A stretch of 64,000 nucleotides of DNA from Dryas octopetala (lineage: Eukaryota; Streptophyta; Magnoliopsida; Rosales; Rosaceae): assembly GCA_963921425.1 (NCBI GenBank), contig OY992840.1:14734621-14798620 (forward strand), read 5' to 3'. Each line of letters begins with the position of its first letter. Within the stretch, counting starts at the first letter, position 1. The position numbers were made by a program, and so were the translations under genes. Below, piece after piece: positions 47,101-62,542 of the stretch. The notes below the pieces were generated by a model. It had not been told where the DNA came from and searched no databases. It saw only the letters and a program-made list of their open reading frames with translations.

Positions 47101-47578
47101 TGCTTGTGCTTCATCTAGTCATACTTGATTGGACATGCCATACCTGTGATTTGGAGTAGAAATATTGGTAGCTTCGCCTTCTGTGTTGTGTAATTTTGCA
47201 TAGTGTACTTGCCATGTAACTTTTGCAGATACAGAAATGGAAACAGAAGAAGTGGCTACTGAAGCTTCAGGGAAGAAAAGCAAGAAAAAGAAATCAAAGG
47301 GTGCAGCTGCAGAGAATGGTGATGAACCAGCTGCCATTACAGATGGAGATGCCACTGAAGATATATCTGAAAAGAAGAAGAAGAACAAGGACAAGCGAAA
47401 ATTGGATCAGGAGGATCAAACCATGGAGGATGCGACTAATGGACATGTTGAGGAGGATGGAGCAGCCAAACAGAAGAAAAAGAAGAAGAGTAAACATGAA
47501 GATGGAGAGGATCTACCGGTTGCCAGTGATATTAAGAAGAAAAAGAAGAAAAAATCAAGAAGTGAAGACAGTGATTAA
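44136..47578 (+). CDS. NOP56: NOP56, box C/D snoRNP core protein
   Basis: Eight exons give 550 residues: 44136-44340, 45100-45314, 45475-45632, 45806-45993, 46094-46346, 46590-46738, 46845-46979, 47229-47578. The N-terminal NOP5NT domain ([16 protein letters not shown]) is followed by a coiled-coil/NOSIC region with [13 protein letters not shown] and the C-terminal Nop domain with [17 protein letters not shown] and [19 protein letters not shown], which contacts snoRNA. The tail is a run of KKKKKSK and acidic blocks, typical of the family. NOP56 pairs with NOP58 and fibrillarin in the nucleolus to guide 2'-O-methylation of rRNA. Intron 1 carries a TA microsatellite near 44396-44413. I looked for intronic box C/D snoRNAs, which some animal NOP56 genes host, and found no paired boxes. 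Confidence 0.96.
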
Positions 47579-48674
47579 GTTTTCACGAGTTTTATGTGTT
47601 TTCAGTGTTTGAGGCTCATGTGGATATTTATCTGGGCTGCTGCCTTTATGTGGTTTTGATGATGTCTACAGCTTCATAGTTGTAGAAATGAGCCCCAGCT
47701 CCTTATGTGATCAATCAAAACCATGTTGAATACTCAGCCATGTAGTAACTTTTCTAGTTGCACTTTAATCTGAATTTAAATTTATTATCAACATCGGTAG
47801 TTTGCAGATTTGGCTATGGTTATGATATTATCATATTATAGTCGTGCAGCCAATTGAAATTGCAGATCTCTGTTGCTATTGGCAGTGGTCTTGTTCTCTA
47901 AACCGGCTTTTGTTTTTGTTTTTGGTTATGTGCTTGTGGTTATCATGTGATCACTTCATGCTTGACACATAGTTTTGTTCAATGGATGCATTTTTATTCG
48001 TGGATGCGACTACTTTTTTCAAAGTAATGGTATCTTGTTAGATTATGAATACAAATTGTATTTAAACAAAAGTCCAGTTATCAGATTATCAATGGCTAGA
48101 TTGACTGTTTGGTAAGAGAAATTCTCTTGTTATGTATTAAGTGGACATGCAAGATGCAACAATGGTTGGGAGACTCTTGTTGATAATAAACCACCCAGAA
48201 AGATTGTGAAAGACAATGAGCAGGTTGTTGCTCCTCCCACCAACCACTCATGTCTCCTCCTAACAATTCCTTGCTAATTAATTCATAGGAAACAGAATTC
48301 CTTTGAACAAAAGAAAAAGTGTTAAAGGTGTGATTCTCTCTCTTTTCTTTACTTTGTTTTTACTCCCCCCACCCAAATTGACTATTCTTTATAGTTTATA
48401 GGATAGGCCAGATTACCCAATGCAAATATGAATTAAGAAAAATAATCACAAATTGACTTTGTTTTTGTCGTTTTGACTCTTTCTAGAGCAATGCCCAAAT
48501 TACCCATTCAGATTTGAGAGTGAATCCAAGAGTACATGGGCAAATAAGTCATTTCCAACATGACCTGGTAGGTAATAAAACGGCTGTTTTAGGAGGCTGC
48601 TTGAGTTTGAAGCATTGGAGGGTCCGAAATCCGAACAAGTACAACAACCTCACCTTAAACCTTTCCTTTCTACA

Positions 48675-48676
<2 letters not shown>
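47579..48676. other. NOP56 3' region and spacer before the adenylate kinase gene
   Basis: Non-coding; the first 250 bases are probably 3' UTR. Nothing else is supported. Confidence 0.3.
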
Positions 48677-48714
<38 letters not shown>

Positions 48715-48755
48715 GTCTCTCAGTCCTAATCCCAGAGACAGAAAACCCTAACCCT
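48677..48755 (+). promoter_or_regulatory. CT-rich leader with telo-box, adenylate kinase gene
   Basis: A CT microsatellite of about 36 bases (48677-48712) is followed by AAACCCTAACCCTAA (48743-48757), within 100 bases of the start codon. CT-rich leaders with telo motifs are common in highly expressed plant housekeeping genes. Confidence 0.5.
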
Positions 48756-48773
48756 AAGCTGAGAGAAACAGCC

Positions 48774-51588
<2,815 letters not shown>

Positions 51589-52800
51589 AACAGGGCCCCC
51601 CTTCCCCTTTAGTTTGGATTATTTATCCAGAAACCCTAGTTTTTTTTGTCATTTATATTCTGATATACAATTGAATCTGCTGATTTACTGCATATTTCAT
51701 TGAATTTCAAACTGAAAAGTACCGGCTGCTGTCAACTCTTGAGAGTTTAATGAGAGAAGTAACTTGTCAAAATAAAATTTCATCTAGTGTTTGCTTATTA
51801 ACTTGTGATAGTGCTTTTGTGGTGCTACTGAACCATATGGTTTATAATGCCAGCCTTTTTCACTGTGCACCGTTGCTTGTACTGCAAAGACTAATGCTGA
51901 AATAGTTTTACCATAAATTAGTTGGAATTCCCGACCCCCTTGAAAACTTGTAGCCGGAGAATGCTTAATACCACGTTTCTATGTTGTATAGATGAGGTAG
52001 ATATTTTTGCTCCATGGAAAGCTGTATTTTATTGTCAAATTTTGATGAATTAGGGGTGTGGCTCAACTCAGTGTTTGTGTATACTGGTGAACTTGCTAGT
52101 AATCCATGCTTGTTACTGGTTGTACTGAATCATTAATTCCCAGTGTGCCCCTCCTGATACAATCATTTATATGAGATATATCCCAAATAATTTCTTCACT
52201 AACACAAGACATAAATAACCCAAATTCAGTATGTAAGCTGTAAACATTTCTCAGCTTTCATGTTATTTTTGTTTTTCTAACGGATAGGTGGTGAATGAGT
52301 TAACAATGTCAATGAATGGCCAAATAAATTAAAGCTCCACGCATAGGGCAATGCGTGAACCATTAAAAGAAAAGTACAGGGGATTCTCCAAAACCAAAAA
52401 GAAGAAGCACTTCCAAATTGAGTTTGAATGTGGCGCCGTTTGTGGCTAGTAAACTTGGCTTTGGTGGAACTATACAATGGCGTCATTTTTAAAAGATAAT
52501 GTGCACTGTTTTGAGTAAAAGTCACATTTCTATATTTGAGTGACGGGCATGAGAGGCAAATAGGTGGCTCCAGTAAAATACTGAGTGCAAATAGAATTTC
52601 CCTACAGACTCTCATGTGCCTTGTATCCATTCATTTTGACCTAATGCCAATTCATCCAACATTTTTTTGCCCACTGATGGTGCTTATTACCAAGTCAATT
52701 ACTGTGTTTTCATCACTGTCGAGAGCAAGACTTCACAAGAGCAACTAGCAGACTCCTTTCATCAGAACTTCCAAAGAAGATGTGGAAAGGAGGAGGCAGC
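51589..52800. other. Convergent 3' regions, adenylate kinase and aminopeptidase
   Basis: About 1.2 kb between two converging genes. AT-rich 3' UTR sequence at both edges; no further feature supported. Confidence 0.3.
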
Positions 52801-55800
52801 CTACAGGTCCACTTTAATCTTTGCATCGAGATGAGAGAACTCCTGGAAATAGGCTTTGAAATGCTCATATGAATGCTTCACATCATCAACGGCACACATT
52901 TCTCGTATGCTGTGCATTGACAGTTGTGGTGCACCTACATCAACTGTACGTATTCCCACTCCACTTGCAAGAATGGGACCGATGGTTGAACCACATGCCA
53001 TGTCATTACGAACCACAAAATCCTGCATTTGAAGTAAACGCTCTGATATAATCAATTCTTTATAACAACAATTCTCTCACAATAGATTGACCCCCAACCA
53101 TTAACAGAAAGTGGGAAAGGTTTCAGTTATTTAATTTTCCACTTCCTTGCAATTCACATCACGTGCATATGCTGAATGATGTTTTACTTTATCTAATCTG
53201 AAATTAAGTACCTTAAATTTTTTGCAACCAAAATATCTAAAATAGGGAGAAGCTGACCTGGACAGGAAGGCTATGATTGCTTGCTATCTCCCTAAATATT
53301 AGGGAAGTGATAGCATTGGTTGCATAGCGTTGATTCGCATTGTGTTTGATCACAAGTCCCCCATGCAACTTGGGCTGATGATTGTCTTCATGTTTATCCT
53401 GGAAAGGATCCCTATATTAGTATGGAGCAAAAGTAACAGCACTGGAAAATTTATAATTACATCAAACGACCTACCATATAATTAGGATGTAATGCATGTG
53501 CCATGTCAGCAGATACAAGAAAGCTTCTCTGAATTGCTTTCTCAAGCAGCTGGAAAGAAATCAGTGCAGTGTAAACAAACAAGGTTTCCAGATGAAAACA
53601 TAGTTTACTGAATGCATGTGTTTGTTAGAAAAAAGATAGTAGCATGTCATAAGGAACTGGACCCATTACTATGGTACAGTGTCTATGATTTGTACATCTA
53701 AATGAAAAAAAAAAAAAAAAAAAAGCAGTTACTAGTGAACTTTTTTCTATCAAAACAAACCCAATGCCATACAATTAAAAGGACATCAAAGAGTCACTAC
53801 CTTAGAATCTGCGGTAAAGGAATCTGTAATTCGTGAAAGAGCATTCAACATGACTGGAGATCCAGCCCCTTGGGCTGAATTAGATCCAACCTCCTCATGA
53901 TCAAACAAAGCCACCATTCTAACTCCAGTCTCATCCTCAAGGTTGCTTTCAGAAGATGTCGCATCTATCAATGCCTGGAAGCAAACAATAAAGCAAGAAA
54001 TAAGAATCAGCTGCTCCAAATTGAAACCACAAGATAGATGATAGAATATATACTTTGTCTTATACACAAAGAAAAAGAAATATAAGAAAGTAACACTAGT
54101 GATGTACTGCAGGAAACACAACTATGAACCTACAATTAGAATCTTGACAGAAGAAGAAAGGCTAAAGAAAAAATTAAAAATTTCTTACCTTCAGAGAACA
54201 AAATGACATGCAAAGATTATCTAGCCGTCCTGAGAAAATAAATTCCTTTTTCGCACCAGCTACTATACTTGGTTGAGTATCACATGCTTGCAACTCAAAA
54301 TCACATATACGTTCTGGTTCACATCCAAGCTGGTCTGATAGCAGCTGGAAGAAAGAAGATAAATACTATAATCACCAAAAAAGCATACCCAAAGCCGAAT
54401 CTATCTGAAAGAGCAATAGTTGTCTTATTATGCCACCGACTCATTCATGTAATCGGAAATTAACCAAAACATCAATTGATCCTCCAACATCGAAACAAAA
54501 TCCTAGGTTCCAGAATTTACTAACCTGTAATAGAAGTGAGTGATGGTTTGAGGTTGTTCTCTCATTAGATTTCTTAGTCTGAGCTTCAATATCAGCCTGA
54601 CCATTTTCAGCAACCACTTTATTGAGCTCTGCCTGCAAAAATTAGTTTGTTGGGTAAAAGAAAGCCATATCAAATAGAAAGGAAGGCATATTGACTCTAT
54701 TATCAGATAAACCATACGAGATCAAGAATCAGTTACTCCACTTTCAATGATTAAATACCGTGCTCATTGGGCACCTATATTATAAAGCACTTTTTATCAA
54801 TACAGAATTATTAACTACATAATCAGTAATTATCTTTCCTAATCTAAACATGGCTTGACATCTTTTACTGGCATTTTTTAACAGGTTATTTCATATACAG
54901 ACTTGCATGACTAATCATATGCAACCTTGTAACTAAATTGAATGACATTTGTACAAAATCAGGATCATTTTTCCACTATTTGTATAAATGGAGTGACATA
55001 CAAAAAATAGTTAGTAATTAATTATATTACAAAAAACCAGAACAATCGGAGTTATGTATTATGGCAGATAGAATGATGTAGTTGTCTGGTGCTTAGGTTC
55101 TGCAAAATTTAGCCTTTTTAAATTCAATTTTGAGTATCGCACAGACAGAGTATGAAGCCATGGTTAGCTGTCCAGTGTTTATATACAAGTTCATCGAGTT
55201 GATTAATCATATAAGCATTCTTACTTTATAAAATGGATATCTTAATTCAGAAAATTAACCTAATGTGGCCAATCAAATATATGAATTGTAATACTGAAGA
55301 AGTAACATCATTGCATTGCGTGTAATCAGTTAGAATTTTCACAAGCTCACATGGTAGTACTAGAAGCTAGGCATTCAAGTCTTTTTTTTTTTTTTTTTCC
55401 TTTTTCTATGAATAATTTCCATCAATAGGAAAAATGTCTTTTAAAGTTTTAAGTATAGTTGCAAGCTTAGAAATTATGTTATGTTCTTAAAATTTGTCAC
55501 CAGAAAGTGTATAAAATGATTACCTTGACTGCTGTTGCCAAGACAGGAAGAAGATGACTCTGTGTATTCACCTTAAATCCATCTTTTACATCCCTGTAAA
55601 AGGACAAAATGAACATATAGATTTCTAATCAAATATTTTCCGAAGGTGAGAGAACACCCTCATTCAAGCAAAGAAAAAAAATACCAATGCATATTTCAGT
55701 CCCAATCATAAATCATTCAACAACCAATCATGTGAAGCACAGAAAGATTACCTGTCTAAATGAATTGCCAGAGTAGGGATCCGCATTATGGGCTCCTCAA

Positions 55801-56796
55801 TTCTAACAAGTTGATGCGAATAAGAAACAGAACCGTCTTTTTCGTCTCTTAATACCACCCTTCCTGCAACCGTCAAGTCACGATCGAACCACGTATGCCA
55901 CAAGCCACCTCCATATGTCTGGACACCCACTTCCAAGTACCCACCTTTAGCTACCTGCACAAGCCGCCCACATTCCAAAACAAAAGTTCAAAGCTTTCCC
56001 ACATTGTGTCCATTTCTTCATCAACTCACTTGCTTAATATTTCAACTCAATTCAGATACAAAAACCACATATTACCTTGGTCACAGGTTTCAATTTGAGA
56101 CAAGGACTATCAGTATGAGCACCAACTATATGGAATCCATTTCCGGCAACATATCTAAACACAAGCTCCACAATATGAGCAAAGAACAAAATAACACATA
56201 ACAAATATATATCTTATTTTTAGCTATCCCAACAATTAAAACCGTAAACTTAAAACTTCAATTCCATTTCTTTTCCTACAACTTCTTAGAAACAAAACTG
56301 AGCTGAATTCAATAAAAACAAGCAAGCTCGAATTTAAGAAGTCTCGTACTTTTTACCGATTGCGAAAGCGACGATGGTGGAGTAGTTCCTGGTGAAGAAA
56401 TATCTTTTGCCAGCTTCCAATTTCCAATCCTCTCTCTCCGAAACCTGCTCGTACCCTGCGCTTCGCAGACGCTTCTTTGCCTCATCTGTAAACGAAGAAA
56501 CCGAAGCAGATAACAAAAAGTAACGAAAATTTGATTGATAACTGGTGAAAAATGAGATTCAGATCTTCTCGGAAATGAAGTACGAGTTTTTCTTTCTTTT
56601 GTTAGTTCATTCGGGAACTTTCTCGAATTCTCGGGAAACAAACAGGAAAAAAAGAGCAAGAGATAGAGAGAGAGGGAGAGATAGATGAAGGAGATTTACC
56701 GACGGCGTGGAAAGCAGTTGGAGAAGCGTTTAAGAAGTTGATGAGATCAGAGACGACGACTGAGCTTCCTTCACAGTTTGGTTCTTGCTTTGCCAT
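52801..56796 (-). CDS. Aspartyl aminopeptidase, peptidase family M18
   Basis: Eleven exons on the minus strand give 486 residues: 56796-56700, 56485-56350, 56154-56076, 55954-55752, 55593-55524, 54632-54525, 54344-54189, 53974-53801, 53549-53475, 53398-53258, 53022-52801. The enzyme removes N-terminal Asp or Glu from peptides and is a dodecameric cytosolic or vacuolar zinc peptidase. Metal ligands are visible in order: His91 (GAHTDSP), Asp273 (GRLDN), Glu311 (DHEEVGS), Asp356 (SADMAHA) and His450 (LSMHSIREM). [13 protein letters not shown] is another family signature. There is no clear transit peptide, as expected for the cytosolic form. The length matches eukaryotic DNPEP enzymes. A CT/GA-rich leader lies at the start codon. 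Confidence 0.95.
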
Positions 56797-58740
56797 CTCT
56801 GCTCACTCTCTCTCTCTCTCTCCTGTTGTTTCCTAATGTTACTTTCTCTCTCTCAGCTTCAGCTCTTTTTGTGCTTGGTATTTAAGCTTTCAGCTTTTAT
56901 GGGCCTGCCGTTCGATGCCTTTGCCGCTTTGCGTGAGATTTACTTACCGAATCTGCCAACTTGGTAGGATATGTTTTGGGCCGTACGGCCCGTACCCAAA
57001 CTGACCCATTTATCATTTTTAACGTGCATTATCTCCATTCTTTTTTCTCTTTAATTCTTTATTTTACTTTTCATGGAAAATTATTTATTTTCTTTTTTGG
57101 TACCCAAATTATCTATTTTCTTTGAATGCTTCTATTGTCACCTAACTTACTCACCTCTTTCTTTTTCCCCTTTTTTAACAAAGTTTTTAATTATAAATTT
57201 ATCGTTTTGTAAAATTGATATTTAGAAAATGGTACATGTTATCCTTACACCGTCTGATCTAGTGCACTAACATGTCAATTACTATCATGGGTTAAGATCT
57301 GGAGTTTTATGGGTAATTTTACCTTTTAGAAATACTTGTTGTGGGATTAAAAAGTAAGTTGTGAGTGAGGTGAGTATAGTGGGGATAAACTTCATTTTAT
57401 TTTTGAGATTCTAATGGATTTTAAAATAATTTTAAATCTATAGAAATCTAGGTGTATTAAAAAACTTATTAATTTTAAAAGATTTTATTAAGTGGTGAAT
57501 TTTGATGGATTTTGTTCAAAAAACAAAGGTTATGAGAATTCTAACTTTTCTCCCTTAAATTTTGATGGATTTTATAGAATTCAACAAGAATCCATGGAAT
57601 CCAAATATACAAGAGACCATAACTCCTAAAGTCCATTAAAATTTCGATTGAATACACTCCTAAGTGAAAAAAAAATAATAAGAGTAGGATAAGTAATGAG
57701 CTTGAGTAAGTAAGAGTAGGTAGTAATGTACTAAATAATATAATGAGTACATGGATGCTTTTTGTTTGAGTGGTAAAGAGTATTTATTTATACATTCGAC
57801 TTTTGTAAAGGAAATAAAAATTATTATTTTTTTATGGAAAGGGGAACAAACTAGAACAGATGGATTTAAAGAGGCTTGGACTCGTAGGGAAAAAACAAAC
57901 TATTAGTAAAACCTTACCATTACCTATTTTTTTTTTTGTTTGATTAGTTACAAGTACGTTATTTTTGGCATAAATTATGTAAGATTTAGGAAACTTCTAA
58001 CTATGAAAGTACACCAATGACTTGTTTATTCCATCAAGGATAAAAGATCAAGTGGGATTTGTGAAGAAAAATATGATCTATGATCTATCATTGTGAGCAA
58101 TGCTGGTGTCCTTTAGAATCAGGAGGAGTCTCTTTAGTCTTTACAATAGCAAAGATCGAGTAACCTTTGATTCCATTAGGTATATATTTAAGCTTCCAAT
58201 CTTGCTAAGGACATGTAAACCATCTTTTTATTCTATATAAACCAATGTGTCTTTTTCTTTTTCTTTTCTCACTTGTCAATGAAAGAAATATTCTTTAATT
58301 CACAACACAAATTTTATTTGATAAGTTATATGTATTTTTGCAATATGGACTTCCTAATGCGTTGCATTAGCATAGCTTTGTTTCACTTGGAGGGCAATTT
58401 CGACCATGTAAAACCTACTCCAGGGAAAATACTAACGGAAAAACCGTCGACTTCTCAATGCGTTGCGTCATTTGACCAAAACACCCTTTACTACCTTCGC
58501 TCTCTCACGGCTCTTTCAGCTGTAAGAAACCAAGGGCAAAATAGACATTACACAAAAGCAAGATTCAAGAATCAGCCTTATAGAACAAGCCTCCTCTGCT
58601 TTCTCTCAATTCTCCTTCATTTTCCTTCGCTTACTTCTTTCAAACCTCTCACTCTTCCCTCTCTCTGTCTCTCTCTCTCTCCAAGAATTGACATCCAAGA
58701 TTTGCAGAAAGAGAGCTTCAAGTTGCAGGGAACACCATTA
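56797..58740. other. Shared upstream region of the aminopeptidase and O-fucosyltransferase genes
   Basis: About 1.95 kb between two divergent genes. The centre is AT-rich; near 58590-58690 it becomes CT-rich, probably the leader of the plus-strand gene. No element or extra gene can be supported. Confidence 0.3.
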
Positions 58741-58782
58741 ATGGTAAAGCTTTTGCTTCCATGGCAAAAGCAAGGAACATGA
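58741..58782 (+). promoter_or_regulatory. Upstream ORF overlapping the O-fucosyltransferase start
   Basis: An ATG 20 bases before the chosen start opens a 13-codon frame (MVKLLLPWQKQGT) that overlaps the main start in another frame and ends at 58782. Such an overlap would lower translation of the main frame unless scanning ribosomes skip it. No transcript data confirm it is in the leader. Confidence 0.4.
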
Positions 58783-61322
58783 AGACCTCATTCTTCACAA
58801 CAAACCCATCACCATTCTTCCACTTACTTCCAGCTTCTCCACTCACCGCCCTCCTCTTCTCAACCAAAACGACTCGTTTAAGGAACCCCAACAAGCTCTG
58901 TTCTCCTCCACTCTCTCTCCCAATCTTCTATCTTTCGCTCATATTTTCCATCACTTTCTTGGGAATTACCATCCTCACCCTCATACCCTCTTTCCGTGAC
59001 TCCTTTCCCTGCAACTCTCATTTCTCTTCACCATCTTCATCAACAACACCATCTCCCACGTCCCCATACTCTCCTCTCCTCTTGGCCTCGCTTTACTCCT
59101 CAGTTTCAAGCACCAATGATGAAGATGATCACCTAAGACTCTCAGAAAGTGTGATGGTGCCATTGCCGGCTCATGGGGTTGTTGGGAACAATCTTTCCGA
59201 GGCAGAGAGGGAGTTCTGGAAGCAGCCGGACGGTGAAGGCTTCCGGCCCTGCTTGGATTTTAGCCTCGGGTACCGGAAAGCTTCTTCCCGAGTTTCGAAG
59301 GAGAGGAAGAGGTTCTTGGTGGTGGTGGCTTCAGGAGGGTTGAACCAGCAGAGGAATCAGATTGTTGATGCTGTTGTCATTGCAAGAATTCTTGAGGCTG
59401 CATTGGTTGTGCCAGTTTTGCAGATCAATCTGATTTGGGGAGATGAAAGGTGTGTGATTCTTTTGTTAATTTTGATCAATTTAATGCAACTGAACATTAT
59501 TAGTGTGTTTTGATGTAAATAGCACATGGATTTTATTCCATTTTATCAGCCATTTCTGGGTTATAATGTGTTTCACAAGAAAGTCCTCATTTTCTCATCA
59601 AAGAAGCATAAAGTACTTGTTTTTGGCATCATCTAGATTCTAGTATGCTGCTTTTCCTTCTGTGTATCAGTTTCTTTGGTATTTCCTTTTGAAATAGTGG
59701 TCTCTGATAATAACTCTTTGAACACCATCCAAAGAATTGTTCAACATGGTCTCATTGTTCTGCCTTGATGATTGGTGTATATGGAATTCGATGAATTAAT
59801 GGATGTGTTTGTGTTGGAATTGCAGTGAATTCTCAGATATTTTCGATGTGGCACATTTTAAGAGGACTCTACAAGCTGATGTACGAGTTGTATCATCTCT
59901 TCCCTCCACACATTTGATGTCAAGACAGACAATTGAAAACAAGATTCCACAAGATGTTACACCGCAGTGGATCTATTCCAGATACTTCAATCAAGTAAGG
60001 GAATCTTTGCAATGAGATGCTTGTTTGGAAGCAACTAAAAAATGAAATAATACACCTATAAATTTAAAGCAGTTTCTCAGTGTCAATGAAAGTAAATTTA
60101 TAGTTAGATGGCCTTCTTGTGTTATGCAGCTGAATCAACAAGGCCTTCTTGTGTTAAAAGGGTTGGATTCTAAGCTCTCCAGGAATCTCCCCTCTGATCT
60201 GCAGAAGCTTCGATGCAAGGTACACTAGGAAATCAATCACCACCATCAGATTCAGATCAGAAGGCCATCATTTAATGATCTATATCCTACTACTTGCTAT
60301 GTTCATGCGGTCATTGTGATTTGCTCCCATTTTCTGTTTATTGTTCAGGTAGCATTCCATGCACTAAGATTTGCAGCACCAATTCGACAACTTGGAAATC
60401 TACTAGCAAGGAGAATGTGGATAGAAGGTCCTTACATTGGACTCCATCTCCGGCTAGAGAAAGATGTGTGGGTCAGAACCGGATGCCTCACCGGTTTAGG
60501 CCAAGAATATGATGAGATCATCACCAAGGTTCGGGAGTCTCAACCCGAATACCTCACTGGACGGTTGAACATGACCTACACTCAGCGACGACTTGCTGGA
60601 CTCTGTCCCCTAAATGCCTTAGAAGTAGCAAGGTATAATAGAAATTCAGAATTGTCACTTTATATCACTTTTTGTCACTTTATGGTTTTTGGAGCATGGT
60701 CTAAGTTGTGGTGTGCAAATGAAGGCTTCTGAAGGCTTTAGGGGCACCAAGAAGTGCACGGATATACAGTGCAGGAGGTGAGGCATTTGGGGGCTACAGG
60801 GCTATGCAGCCACTTGTGGCAGAATTTCCAAATTTGGTGACAAAGGAGATGTTGGTGCGAGGCGGAGAACTCTCTCCATACATGAACAAGTCTTCAGCTC
60901 TGGCTGCCATTGACTACATTGTCTCTCTGAGCAGTAATGTCTTTCTACCTTCCCATGGTGGAAACATGGGCCGAGCAATGCAGGTGTGTCTTAAAAATGT
61001 GATGCATCTAGCATTACTCATTGAATTAGTCCATTTTGAGTTCATTGATTGATATATTTGTTAAATGTGCTTTGAATTGTGAACTCGACAGGGTCACCGT
61101 GCCTATGTGGGACACAGAAAGTTCATAAAGCCGAACAAGCGAGCAATGCTACCTGTGATTGAAGACGCCTCCATTGGTGAAGCAGAGTTTGGAAGCATCA
61201 TGAGGGAGTTGCATAGGAAGTCTCAGGGGCAGCCTGAGCCAAGGAATTTCAGGAGAAACCGAGATGTGATTGCATACCCGGTGCCTGAGTGCATGTGTAA
61301 ACACAGTACAGGCATTTTCTAG
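58761..61322 (+). CDS. O-fucosyltransferase family protein, Golgi type II
   Basis: Six exons give 573 residues: 58761-59449, 59826-59994, 60130-60219, 60349-60632, 60725-60983, 61092-61322. A Ser/Pro/Thr-rich N-terminus precedes a signal anchor (LPIFYLSLIFSITFLGITILTLI region, about residues 52-75), then a variable stem and the GT domain. Domain signatures are RFLVVVASGGLNQQRNQIVDAVV, the arginine-bearing GLHLRLEKDVW motif (the HxRxE nucleotide-sugar site), and LPSHGGNMGRAMQGHRAY near the end. Plant members of this large family act in the Golgi on glycoproteins or pectic and arabinogalactan glycans; substrates are mostly unproven. ATG at 58761 was chosen because MAK fits relatives; ATG at 58779 is an alternative. 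Confidence 0.9.
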
Positions 61323-61478
61323 TGCCATTAATTGAGAAACAATGTATGCCAAGAATTCAATACTATCTAATCTGATTCTTCTTATTCAACCTTCTTACTC
61401 CAGCACACATTAAAGGACTAAAGGAGAAGAGTACATACAGCCAAATCTAGTACATTACAATACAATACATAGACTAGA

Positions 61479-62150
61479 TTAAGAAAATGGAGTAGCAACC
61501 ACTTTAAGAGGATATCTTTTACGTGTGGTTACACCAGATTTGCTCCATTTGAAATTGTGCACCAGATTTGCTAAAGCAATCTCATTAACAGTCATGGCAA
61601 ACTGCATTCCTGGGCAGCCTATCCTTCCAGCCCCAAATGGAATCAATTCGAAGTCGTTCCCTTTATAATCTACATTACTATTCATGAACCTTTCTGGCTC
61701 ATACTCCTCTGCTTTGTTGTATGACTTGGGATCTCTTCCAATTGCCCATCCATTTATCAAAACTTGTGTGTTGGGTTTAATGTTGTAACCATTTACTTTC
61801 ACATCTTGGGTCGACATCCTCAGCCCTAGTAATACAAGTGGAGGATGTAAACGAAGAGTCTCCTTCATCACTGCCTTCAAGTAGTGCATTCCAACCAAAT
61901 CATCCTCTGTTATTATATTTGTTCTGTTTCCAACTATTCCCCTTATCTCATTCTGCAATTTGTTCATGACCCTTGGATTTCTTAAGAGAGAATTAATTAC
62001 CAAGAACACAGCTTTTCTATTTATATTAACTCTGTAAATAGAAAAACCAAGCAAGTTTTGTTTCTTTCTGAACCCCAAGGAAAACGTCCACAAAATCCAT
62101 TTCATCATCCATAAAAAGCCAAACTGTTTAGCCACCTTGTCTGATTTAGC
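61479..62150 (-). pseudogene. Truncated CYP71-like cytochrome P450
   Basis: The 3' part of a P450 closely related to the intact neighbour. It retains ETLRLHPP (ExxR), EPERFMNS, the haem loop PFGAGRIGCPG, and the C-terminal RKYPLKV-type end (here RKRYPLKVVATP). Upstream it keeps only the last part of exon 1 (QNLLGF) and a donor-like GTAATT. Most of the intron and the start of exon 2, including the AGTDTT helix, are deleted, so RNPRVMNK follows almost at once. The N-terminal 200 or so residues are absent. An open frame persists but lacks substrate and oxygen-binding parts. Confidence 0.85.
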
Positions 62151-62280
62151 TCTCTAAAACCCAATTCTAATTTTATCTCTTCCCACTTGACTCATTTTTT
62201 TTTTTGTCAGACACTTAACTCAAATCATAATGCAGGATCATTATAATGAATAATTAATTAATTAATTTTGTATTACTAAT

Positions 62281-62342
62281 TACAGTGCAGGAGGTGAGGC
62301 ATTTGGGGGTTGCAGGGCTATATGCAGCCTCTTTAGGCAGAA
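62281..62342 (+). pseudogene. Relic of O-fucosyltransferase exon 5
   Basis: TACAGTGCAGGAGGTGAGGC and the following 40 bases (GGGGGTTGCAGGGCTATA, GGCAGAA) match 60765-60824 inside exon 5 of the O-fucosyltransferase gene, in the same orientation. It sits between the P450 relic and the intact P450, so it marks the left part of a duplicated block whose middle was lost. Confidence 0.8.
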
Positions 62343-62542
62343 GTCCTCAGAATATAAAATACATGTTTTATTCATAACCAAGCCTGCATAGCATATATAA
62401 TACAATCTGATTCCTTTTCCTTCTTACTCCCACACACACACGAACCCATAATGCAGTACAGATATAATAAAAGACAACGAAGAATTAAAGCAATATTACA
62501 ATCCCCATTACACATACATAGGATTAAGGCCATACTCATTAC

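Noticed and set aside
44341-47228. Box C/D snoRNA genes in NOP56 introns
   Set aside because: Box C-like TGATGA words occur (for example near 47090), but no CTGA at a proper distance with terminal stem complementarity was found.
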